Shown: piece after piece, positions 9,982 to 17,664 of the stretch
Layout: every line of letters starts with the position of its first letter
Position numbering within the stretch: position 1 is the stretch's first letter
Program-made: the position numbers and the translations under genes
Notes under the pieces: model-generated
What the model was told of the DNA's origin: nothing
Databases searched by the model: none
The model's input: the letters and a program-made list of their open reading frames with translations, nothing else
NCBI GenBank assembly: GCA_004173355.1
Contig: SEAD01000006.1
Location: 34,717 to 98,716, forward strand
Source of the DNA: Chitinophagaceae bacterium
Lineage (GTDB): Bacteria; Bacteroidota; Bacteroidia; Chitinophagales; Chitinophagaceae
Reading direction: 5' to 3'
DNA: 64,000 nucleotides

Positions 9982-11276
9982 GCTTCTGCGCTTAATCTTT
10001 CCAAAATCATTTCTTCCACATATGTCCTGATCGCCGATGGTTTGATCTGGCTTACCACATCCACCGCAAAACCCTGCAGCAGCAGCGCCAGCGCGGCTTT
10101 GTGCGGGATACCTCTTGACTGCAGGTAAAACAGCGCTTCCGGGTCGAGGCTGCCGATGGTACATCCATGCGAACATTTCACATCATCTGCAAAAATTTCC
10201 AGCTGCGGTTTGGTATTCACACTCGCAGTGGGGGAGAGTAATACGTTTTTGTTCGACTGGAAGGCATTCGTTTTCTGTGCATCCTTACGTACAAAAATCT
10301 TACCGTTAAACACCCCTACGGAATTATCATCAAGGATACCTTTATATAACTCGTTGCTTTCGCAATTGGGAACAGCATGGTCAACCAGCGTGTGGTTGTC
10401 GACATGGCTGCTGCCTTTCTGCAGGTAGAGTCCATACATGTGCGCTTCGGCAAATTCTGCCTCGAGCACCATGTGCAGGTTATTGCGGACAATATTCCCG
10501 CTGAGCGAAATCGTAACCGACTGCGCAAAACTCTTGCCTACCTGCCGGATATGCGTGGTGCTTACCTGGCTGGCATGGGTGGTATCATTCTGGATTTTGT
10601 AGTAGTATACAAAGGCCTCTTTTTCCACCACGATTTCCATCACCTGGTTCACGATACTTTCGCTTGCGCCAATGGTATGGTAGGTCTCCACGATTTCGAT
10701 CTGGGCATTTTCCGCTACATGCACGAGGCTGCGTGGCTGGGATAACACGGCTTCTGAACGCGCATCGGTGATATTATAGATATACACCGGGTGTTCAACG
10801 GCCTTGTTCTTTTTTACATTGATAAACAGTGCCCCATGGATAAATGCCGTGTTGAGGGCATTGATACCATCGTCGATATACCTGGCGCTGTTGTTAAAAT
10901 TTTTCGCGACTATTTCGCTGTATTCATTGCCAGCCGCCTCTTCGAGACTGCTTACATTGAGTGATGGGGAAAGGATCACCGAAAGACCCGAGCTGAATAC
11001 GCCATTTACAAACACCAGCTGGTTGGCCGATTCATAACCCGGCAGTCGCAGGCTCTCGAAATCTTCCACTTCGACCGACACCGGGTGGATGGCGCCGATT
11101 TTCAGGGTGTCATTAAAAATCCCGGTTACGCGGGTGTACTTCCACTCCTCGTGACGCACTGAGGGGATACCCAGTTTCTCGTACGATGCAAACGCCTTGT
11201 TGCGGATTCCCGCGAGTGCGCTGCTGTCCGACTGGATCTCGTCAAACTTTTCCTTTAAATAGGAGATATTGTTCAT
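9978..11276 (-). CDS. sufD: Fe-S cluster assembly protein SufD
   Basis: ORF 432 aa; C-terminal KCSHGCTIGSLDPEALFYLQSRGI. Confidence 0.95.
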   Translation of the reverse strand: MNNISYLKEKFDEIQSDSSALAGIRNKAFASYEKLGIPSVRHEEWKYTRVTGIFNDTLKIGAIHPVSVEVEDFESLRLPGYESANQLVFVNGVFSSGLSVILSPSLNVSSLEEAAGNEYSEIVAKNFNNSARYIDDGINALNTAFIHGALFINVKKNKAVEHPVYIYNITDARSEAVLSQPRSLVHVAENAQIEIVETYHTIGASESIVNQVMEIVVEKEAFVYYYKIQNDTTHASQVSTTHIRQVGKSFAQSVTISLSGNIVRNNLHMVLEAEFAEAHMYGLYLQKGSSHVDNHTLVDHAVPNCESNELYKGILDDNSVGVFNGKIFVRKDAQKTNAFQSNKNVLLSPTASVNTKPQLEIFADDVKCSHGCTIGSLDPEALFYLQSRGIPHKAALALLLQGFAVDVVSQIKPSAIRTYVEEMILERLSAEA

Positions 11277-11294
11277 TAGTAATTTGAGTTGAGA

Positions 11295-12059
11295 TTAAGC
11301 TTCCACTTCCTGTCCGATCTCCGCCTTGATATGATCATAACCGCGTTCTTCGAGTTCAAGTGCCAGTTCCTTGGTACCTGATTTTACGATACGGCCATTC
11401 CAGAGTACGTGTACGAAATCCGGTACGAGGTAATCAAGCAGGCGCTGGTAGTGTGTGATGGCGAGTACGGCGTTGTCCTTGCTGCGGAGTTTATTTACCC
11501 CTGTAGCTACCACACGGATTGCATCGATATCCAGACCGGAGTCGGTTTCATCGAGGATCGCGAGTTTCGGATTGAGCATCGCCATCTGGAAAATTTCATT
11601 CCTTTTCTTTTCCCCGCCGGAGAAGCCTTCATTCAGGGAGCGGCTCAGCATTACCTGGTCCATTTCCATCAGGGCCATTTTCTCCTTCATCATTTTGAGG
11701 AACGACACCGCATCGAGAGGTTCCTGTCCGCGGTACTTGCGTACTTCATTCACGGCAGTTTTTACGAAGTTAGTCGTGCTCAGTCCCGGGATTTCCACCG
11801 GATACTGGAAACCAAGGAACACTCCTTCTGCAGCGCGTGCTTCAGGGGAGAGGTCCAGGAGGTCTTTTCCTTCAAACGTTACAGAACCACCGGTCACGGT
11901 GTAGTCCTGCCTGCCGGCGAGTACGGATGCCAGGGTGCTTTTTCCGGAACCGTTTGGTCCCATGATGGCATGTACCTCACCTGGTTTAATATCCAGGTTT
12001 ATCCCTTTCAGGATCTGTTTTCCTTCAATACCTGCCTGCAGATTTTCGATACGCAACAT
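11295..12059 (-). CDS. sufC: Fe-S cluster assembly ATPase SufC
   Basis: ORF 254 aa; GPNGSGKST Walker A, SGGEKKRNEI signature. Confidence 0.97.
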   Translation of the reverse strand: MLRIENLQAGIEGKQILKGINLDIKPGEVHAIMGPNGSGKSTLASVLAGRQDYTVTGGSVTFEGKDLLDLSPEARAAEGVFLGFQYPVEIPGLSTTNFVKTAVNEVRKYRGQEPLDAVSFLKMMKEKMALMEMDQVMLSRSLNEGFSGGEKKRNEIFQMAMLNPKLAILDETDSGLDIDAIRVVATGVNKLRSKDNAVLAITHYQRLLDYLVPDFVHVLWNGRIVKSGTKELALELEERGYDHIKAEIGQEVEA

Positions 12060-12083
12060 ATGCTTTGCTTGTTTTTTGTGTGT

Positions 12084-13526
12084 TTATCCGACGCTACCTT
12101 CCAGACTGATAGCTAATAATTTCTGTGCTTCCACTGCAAACTCCATCGGGAGCTGGTTCATCACTTCACGGGCAAACCCGTTAATTATCAATGCCACCGC
12201 AGTTTCGGTATCGATACCGCGCTGGTTGCAATAGAAAATCTGGTCTTCACCTACTTTGGATGTGGTGGCTTCATGCTCTACCACAGCCGTATTATTTTTT
12301 ACTTCGATATACGGGAATGTATGGGCACCGCATTTATCACCCAGGAGCAGCGAGTCACACTGCGAGTAGTTCCGTGCGTTGTCCGCTTTTTTGCTCACGT
12401 GCACGAGGCCACGGTAGCTGTTCTGGCTCACACCTGCGGAAATACCTTTCGATACGATCCGGCTGCGGGTGTTTTTCCCGAGGTGCTGGATCTTGGTTCC
12501 GGTATCGGCCTGCTGGTGGTTATTGGTAACTGCTACGGAATAGAACTCACCCGTTGAATTATCACCTTTCAGGATCACACTCGGGTATTTCCAGGTAATG
12601 GAGGAACCGGTTTCCACCTGCGTCCAGGAGATCTTCGCACGGTGATGGCAGATCCCGCGTTTGGTCACGAAGTTGTAGATCCCGCCTTTGCCGTCCTTGT
12701 CACCGGGATACCAGTTCTGCACAGTTGAATATTTGATTTCGGCATCGTCCATGGCGATCAGTTCCACTACCGCGGCATGCAGCTGGTTTTCATCACGCAT
12801 GGGAGCGGTACATCCTTCGAGGTAGCTCACATAGGCACCTTCGTCGGCGATCAGCAGGGTGCGCTCAAACTGGCCGGTGCCCTGGGCATTGATCCGGAAA
12901 TACGTGCTGAGCTCCATCGGGCAGCGAACACCTTTCGGGATATAACAGAAAGACCCGTCACTGAACACGGCTGCGTTCAGGGCCGAGAAAAAGTTGTCGG
13001 TAGCAGGCACCACGGAGCCAAGGTATTTTTTTACCAGCTCGGGGTGGTCCTGGATGGCTTCGCTGATTGAACAGAAAATAATTCCCTGCTCGGCCAGCTG
13101 GCCTTTGAAAGTGGTTGCAATGGATACGCTGTCGATCACCGCATCCACAGCCACACCGGAGAGGCGTTTCTGCTCGTCGAGCGAGATCCCCAGTTTCTCA
13201 AAAGTCTTCCGGAGTTCCGGATCGATATCATCCAGGCTGTCGACGGTAATCTTTTGTTTGGGGGCGGAGTAATAGATTATGTCCTGGTAATTGATTGCCG
13301 GGTAATCGATATTGGCCCAGTTGGGTTCTGTCATCTTCTGCCATTGGGCGAAAGCCTTCAGGCGCCAGTCAAGCATCCACTGCGGTTCATTCTTTTTCGC
13401 GCTGATAAAACGTATTGTGCTCTCATCCAGACCTTTAGGAGCTTCATCAGCCTCGATTTCCGTCACAAACCCGTATTTATACTCGCTTAAGACCTGCTCT
13501 TCAATACTGAGTTTTTCATCCATCAT
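12084..13526 (-). CDS. sufB: Fe-S cluster assembly protein SufB
   Basis: ORF 480 aa; [40 protein letters not shown]. Confidence 0.97.
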   Translation of the reverse strand: MMDEKLSIEEQVLSEYKYGFVTEIEADEAPKGLDESTIRFISAKKNEPQWMLDWRLKAFAQWQKMTEPNWANIDYPAINYQDIIYYSAPKQKITVDSLDDIDPELRKTFEKLGISLDEQKRLSGVAVDAVIDSVSIATTFKGQLAEQGIIFCSISEAIQDHPELVKKYLGSVVPATDNFFSALNAAVFSDGSFCYIPKGVRCPMELSTYFRINAQGTGQFERTLLIADEGAYVSYLEGCTAPMRDENQLHAAVVELIAMDDAEIKYSTVQNWYPGDKDGKGGIYNFVTKRGICHHRAKISWTQVETGSSITWKYPSVILKGDNSTGEFYSVAVTNNHQQADTGTKIQHLGKNTRSRIVSKGISAGVSQNSYRGLVHVSKKADNARNYSQCDSLLLGDKCGAHTFPYIEVKNNTAVVEHEATTSKVGEDQIFYCNQRGIDTETAVALIINGFAREVMNQLPMEFAVEAQKLLAISLEGSVG

Positions 13527-13561
13527 AATAGGGGGCGTTTAGGTCGTCTTCTAATTTGCGG

Positions 13562-13597
13562 CAAAAGTACCGCTATTTATACAAAAAAGTATAAATA
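13562..13597 (-). promoter_or_regulatory. Putative sufB promoter (-7 TACTTTTG) with adjacent perfect inverted repeat
   Basis: Minus-strand TACTTTTG at 13562-13569 matches Bacteroidota TAnnTTTG; inverted repeat TATTTATAC-aaaaaa-GTATAAATA at 13574-13597. Confidence 0.65.
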
Positions 13598-13736
13598 AAG
13601 TTGGAAAAAACCGGCAGTGCTGGGGGCTATGGCGGTTGTCGTTTCCGGGTTCGCGGATTACCGCATTCATGGCGGTTTTCTTACATTGGGGAACGGAAAC
13701 CAGTCTGTGACCGGTTATGGCGTTTAAACAATTGAT

Positions 13737-14159
13737 ATGTTATATTTTGAACGTGAAATGATCCGTCTCCGCGCGGAAATGGGTTATGATACGGAGAGCA
13801 GCCAGCGGGTGGTGCGCGCAAAAAACCTGATGGACCTTGATTATGCCGGGCCGCATTCGCTGGCGAGCCTGGCCCGCGGGGCGATGGTGTCCCCGTTTCA
13901 TTTTGCGCGGCGGTTCAGGCGGCTATATGGTACCAGTCCCGCCCGGTACCTGACGGATGTCCGCATCCGAAAGTCGATGGCCCTGCTCAGTGAGGGACAT
14001 TCGGTGCTGGATACGTGCTACCAGGTAGGGTTTGGGAGCCCGACCAGTTTTGCCGGATTGTTCAAACGGAAAACCGGGGTCAGTCCTTCCTCTTTCCGTT
14101 CGGCCGGTATTGTCCGCCTGGCAAAAAAAGCAGGATCGGAGAGGCAGGCTTCCGTATGA
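13737..14159 (+). CDS. AraC family transcriptional regulator (HTH domain only)
   Basis: ORF 140 aa; SPFHFARRFRRLYGTSPARYLTDVRI...CYQVGFGSPTSFAGLFKRKTGVSPSSFR. Confidence 0.93.
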   Translation: MLYFEREMIRLRAEMGYDTESSQRVVRAKNLMDLDYAGPHSLASLARGAMVSPFHFARRFRRLYGTSPARYLTDVRIRKSMALLSEGHSVLDTCYQVGFGSPTSFAGLFKRKTGVSPSSFRSAGIVRLAKKAGSERQASV

Positions 14160-14195
14160 TTTTGCAGATTGCAGGCACACTAAAAAAATACCAGG

Positions 14196-14582
14196 ATGAA
14201 GGTTCGTTTGTTAAGTATTATGGTCGATGACCAGGAAAAGGCCGCCGCATTTTATACTTCCGTACTCGGCTTTGTAAAAAAACATGATATTCCGATGGGC
14301 GCCCATCGCTGGCTCACGGTGGTTGCTGCCGATGAACCGGATGGAACGGAAGTGGTACTTGAACCAATGGCGTTCGCGCCTGCGCGGGTGTACCAGCAGG
14401 AATTATTCAGCGCGGGGATCCCGGTGACCGGTTTCCTGGTGGACGATGTACAGGCAGAATATGACCGCCTTTTGAAGGCGGGTGTAAAATTCAGCATGGC
14501 ACCCACCCTGATGGGAACGGTTACCATGGCGGTTTTTGAAGATACCTGCGGCAACCATCTCCAGGTTTTCCAGATGATGTAA
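14196..14582 (+). CDS. VOC family (glyoxalase/bleomycin-resistance-like) protein
   Basis: ORF 128 aa; MVDDQEKAAAFYTSVLGFV...VFEDTCGNHLQVFQM. Confidence 0.92.
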   Translation: MKVRLLSIMVDDQEKAAAFYTSVLGFVKKHDIPMGAHRWLTVVAADEPDGTEVVLEPMAFAPARVYQQELFSAGIPVTGFLVDDVQAEYDRLLKAGVKFSMAPTLMGTVTMAVFEDTCGNHLQVFQMM

Positions 14583-14736
14583 GGCTTGCCTGCCCGGCAG
14601 CTGATGACATTTCACCCTGTTGACCGATGTATTCCCGGAACCAGGACTGTATGATCGTCCAATGAGTGGAAACACTGGAAAAATAGCACGCGATTGGGAG
14701 CAGGATTGATTTTTTAGGTATCTTTTGCCTGACTTT

Positions 14737-15303
14737 ATGCGTCAGGAAAAAGCTACCACGAACCCCACCGCCCTGCAACAGATCGTTGCCATCAAGGCAG
14801 ATGATAATCTCGTTTTGAAGGCCTTGTACCAGGAAAACTATCCCCGGGTGGAGAAGTTCGTCCTGGCCAATAACGGATCCGCCGACGAAGCGCGTGATCT
14901 TTTCCAGGAAGCCTTCATTGCCTGCTGGCGCAATATCCAGCTCGATCGTTTTGTTCCCGAAAATGACACCGCACTGGCCGGTTACCTGTACCGTATTGCA
15001 AGGAATAAATGGATGGACCACCTGCGCTCGGGGCGTTATCTCAAAACGGTACCGCTGGTGGAAGAGCAGGTTGACCAGCCGCAGGATGAGGAAGTGGAGC
15101 CGCAACAGGCGGCTTACCTGAAGGCGGTGCGGGAGAATTTTACGAAACTGGGCCGGAATTGCCAGGAGGTACTCACCCGGTTCTATTTTAAAAAGGAATC
15201 GATGGGTGAAATAGCCCAGGCATTCGACTGGACCGATGCCACCGCACGGAATACAAAATACCGCTGCCTGCAGAAGCTGAAGGATTTTTTAAAGACTAAA
15301 TAG
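14737..15303 (+). CDS. ECF-type RNA polymerase sigma factor
   Basis: ORF track gives a TTG start at 14725; ATG 14737 (MRQEKATTNP) preferred. ARDLFQEAFIACWRNI (region 2), SMGEIAQAFDWTDATARNTKYRCLQKLK (region 4). Confidence 0.92.
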   Translation: MRQEKATTNPTALQQIVAIKADDNLVLKALYQENYPRVEKFVLANNGSADEARDLFQEAFIACWRNIQLDRFVPENDTALAGYLYRIARNKWMDHLRSGRYLKTVPLVEEQVDQPQDEEVEPQQAAYLKAVRENFTKLGRNCQEVLTRFYFKKESMGEIAQAFDWTDATARNTKYRCLQKLKDFLKTK

Positions 15304-15308
15304 AAAAC

Positions 15309-16049
15309 TTGGATCAATATCCTGACATATCACCTGAAGTACTCGAACGGATCGAGCGATACCTGACCCTCCGGATGGAGCCGGGCGAAACTGCTGCATT
15401 TGAATCGGAGCTGGATACAGACCCCGTGCTCCGGGCGCAGACCGCTGAAATCCGTTTGCTGATTACCGGCATCAGGGAGGTGTCGGTTGCGGAGCAAATG
15501 AAAGGCTTCCATGCCGGATTACAAGCGGGCAAACAGGAGGAGCAGGCGCCGCCTCGGATAGGCGGGCTGAAACGATGGCTGGTAGCGGCTTCTGTCATTG
15601 CGGTAGTGGGCATCGGGACATGGTTTGCCCTTGGTCGCGGACCACAGCAGAATGGGATCTATGCATCTTACTATGAAAAAGACCCGGGTCTTCTTTCGGC
15701 GATGGGTTCCACTTCCGATAATTATGACTTCGACCGGGCGATGATCGATTATAAAAAAGGGGATCATGCCGCCGCGATCAAAACCTGGGAGTTACTGGTG
15801 AAGTCATCGCCGGCAAATGACACGCTGAATTATTTCCTCGGATCCGCCTGGCTGGCGCAGGGTGATGCCCCGAAGGCATTGTCCTATTTCAATAAGGTAA
15901 TCAGCACAGGCAAAAGTGTTTTCCTCGATGATACTTATTGGTATGCGGGTCTGGCATTGATCCGGGAAGACCGTAAAGCAGAGGCGGTGCCCCTGATTGA
16001 AAAATCGAAACGGGAAGAGAAAGGGGAGCTTTTGCAAAAGCTGCGCTAG
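15309..16049 (+). CDS. Putative anti-sigma-like membrane protein with C-terminal TPR-like region
   Basis: TTG start; cytosolic N-terminus, TM 'RWLVAASVIAVVGIGTWFAL', then TPR-like helices; 5 bp after the ECF sigma gene. Confidence 0.7.
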   Translation: MDQYPDISPEVLERIERYLTLRMEPGETAAFESELDTDPVLRAQTAEIRLLITGIREVSVAEQMKGFHAGLQAGKQEEQAPPRIGGLKRWLVAASVIAVVGIGTWFALGRGPQQNGIYASYYEKDPGLLSAMGSTSDNYDFDRAMIDYKKGDHAAAIKTWELLVKSSPANDTLNYFLGSAWLAQGDAPKALSYFNKVISTGKSVFLDDTYWYAGLALIREDRKAEAVPLIEKSKREEKGELLQKLR

Positions 16050-16074
16050 TGGCCCCGCGGGTTGTCCGCTCGCG

Positions 16075-16962
16075 TTAATTCCTCCTCAGTTTTGTACGTT
16101 TTACTTTATTACCACGCGGTCCGGTAACAGTAGTAGTCTTGCGTGATACCTTACCACGTGGTCCCGTGACGGTTGTGGTGGTCCTGGTGGAGCGATACCT
16201 CGTCACATTCGCCGAATGACGATGTGCGACAGTAACTGATGTTACGCGGGCAGGGCGGTAAAACACACGCGCACGTGTGACACGACGGGTAGTCACAATT
16301 GCATACCGTGGTCCATATACAACGCGACGCGGATGGAATACTGCGAAACTGACCGGTCGCCACGGACGCCACCACATCGGGTGAGCCCGCCAGCGGAACG
16401 GTGAACGCCATGCCACATAAGCTGGCGCATAAACATAACGCACCGATGGCCATAACCACACATTTACAATGACACCATTGTATTCAACGAATGCGGGACC
16501 GTGTTCTTCCCGGTTGCCGGTCAGGAAGGCAGCGGCATCACCTTCGGTCGGTTCCACAATCGTTTCTTCCCCATAAATATCTTCATCACCCACTATCTGC
16601 AGCACGGCCGTGGACTCGCCGGTTTTTTCGAGCTCGATCGTTGCAATATCCTGGTCTTCGGTTTCCGAGACCGCCACCTGAAGGACAAACACATGCAGGT
16701 CGCCCTCTTTTTTATCAATGACTTTTACATAGTCTGTCTCACCATCGGCATTGAGGTCAAGATTGTTCGCATCATTGCCTTCCGTATTGAGCAGCTTCTC
16801 AAAATCTTCGGGGGAGGATGCTTTTTTGAAAAGGTCAAGAGCAGCTGCGAGACTGAACTGGTCCCCTGGAAGTCCCGTAGAGTCTGCATCCTGTGCATTT
16901 GCCGTGCTGATGGATAAACCACCGGCAAGGGTGCAGATAAGTAATTTCCTGAAAGGTTTCAT
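16075..16962 (-). CDS. Secreted protein with acidic N-terminal half and Arg-rich, repeat-bearing C-terminus
   Basis: Start revised to MKPFRKLLICTLAGGLSISTANAQ (signal peptide); C-terminal TTTVTGPRGKVSRKTTTVTGPRGNKVKR. Confidence 0.75.
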   Translation of the reverse strand: MKPFRKLLICTLAGGLSISTANAQDADSTGLPGDQFSLAAALDLFKKASSPEDFEKLLNTEGNDANNLDLNADGETDYVKVIDKKEGDLHVFVLQVAVSETEDQDIATIELEKTGESTAVLQIVGDEDIYGEETIVEPTEGDAAAFLTGNREEHGPAFVEYNGVIVNVWLWPSVRYVYAPAYVAWRSPFRWRAHPMWWRPWRPVSFAVFHPRRVVYGPRYAIVTTRRVTRARVFYRPARVTSVTVAHRHSANVTRYRSTRTTTTVTGPRGKVSRKTTTVTGPRGNKVKRTKLRRN

Positions 16963-17115
16963 AATGTCGGTGTTTGGGGTATGAGACCTGCTGATACTGC
17001 CAGGGTTTAACATACCATTCATAAAAGATTGGATTCATGGATAAAATACATCATAACTCCCGGACCTGCAATGGTCCCCGCGATATTGCTTATATTTCAG
17101 GACACAATTGTTTTT

Positions 17116-17541
17116 ATGGGAAAAATAATGCTAACGATCGTTTTGCTGTGTAACGCCCTTTTTGGTTTTTCACAATCAAAACAAGTCCCCCTGGTAAAAG
17201 TAGCAGTGGCTGAATTGCACCAGGCCATGATTGATGCCAACGGGGAAGTGCTCGGCCGGATTGTAGTGGACAGCCTTAACTACGGACACAGCACCGGTAT
17301 GGTAGAAGGTAAACAACAGTTTATTTCACGAATTGTATCGGGCCAGTCAGGCTGGGTCACGATCGACATCAAAGATCAGGTCATTACCATCAGCGGAAAA
17401 ACCGCCATCGTGCGGCATATCCTGCACGCAACTACCGATGACAACAATAAACCCGGTGAGGTCAACCTGCGGGTCATGCAGGTGTGGCAGAAAGATAAAG
17501 GCGGATGGAAACTTTTTGGCCGGCAGGCCATGAAGATGTAA
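17116..17541 (+). CDS. SnoaL/NTF2-like (DUF4440-like) secreted protein
   Basis: Start revised to MGKIMLTIVLLCNALFGFSQ; 'DSLNYGHSTGMVEGKQQFISRI...VRHILHATTDDN...LRVMQVWQKDKGGWKLFGRQA'. Confidence 0.8.
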   Translation: MGKIMLTIVLLCNALFGFSQSKQVPLVKVAVAELHQAMIDANGEVLGRIVVDSLNYGHSTGMVEGKQQFISRIVSGQSGWVTIDIKDQVITISGKTAIVRHILHATTDDNNKPGEVNLRVMQVWQKDKGGWKLFGRQAMKM

Positions 17542-17664
17542 CGATCGGTTACGTTATCGATTGCGTAGAAAAAGGGCCGGCAGGACCAGTGCTTGTTGGC
17601 TGGCAGACTTAAATTGTAAGCCGGGATCCACCACGGCGGAGCCCCGGGCAGAAATGTATACGAA

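Noticed and set aside
11409-12116. 235-aa plus-strand ORF opposite sufC
   Set aside because: Antisense shadow of sufC; no domain signal.
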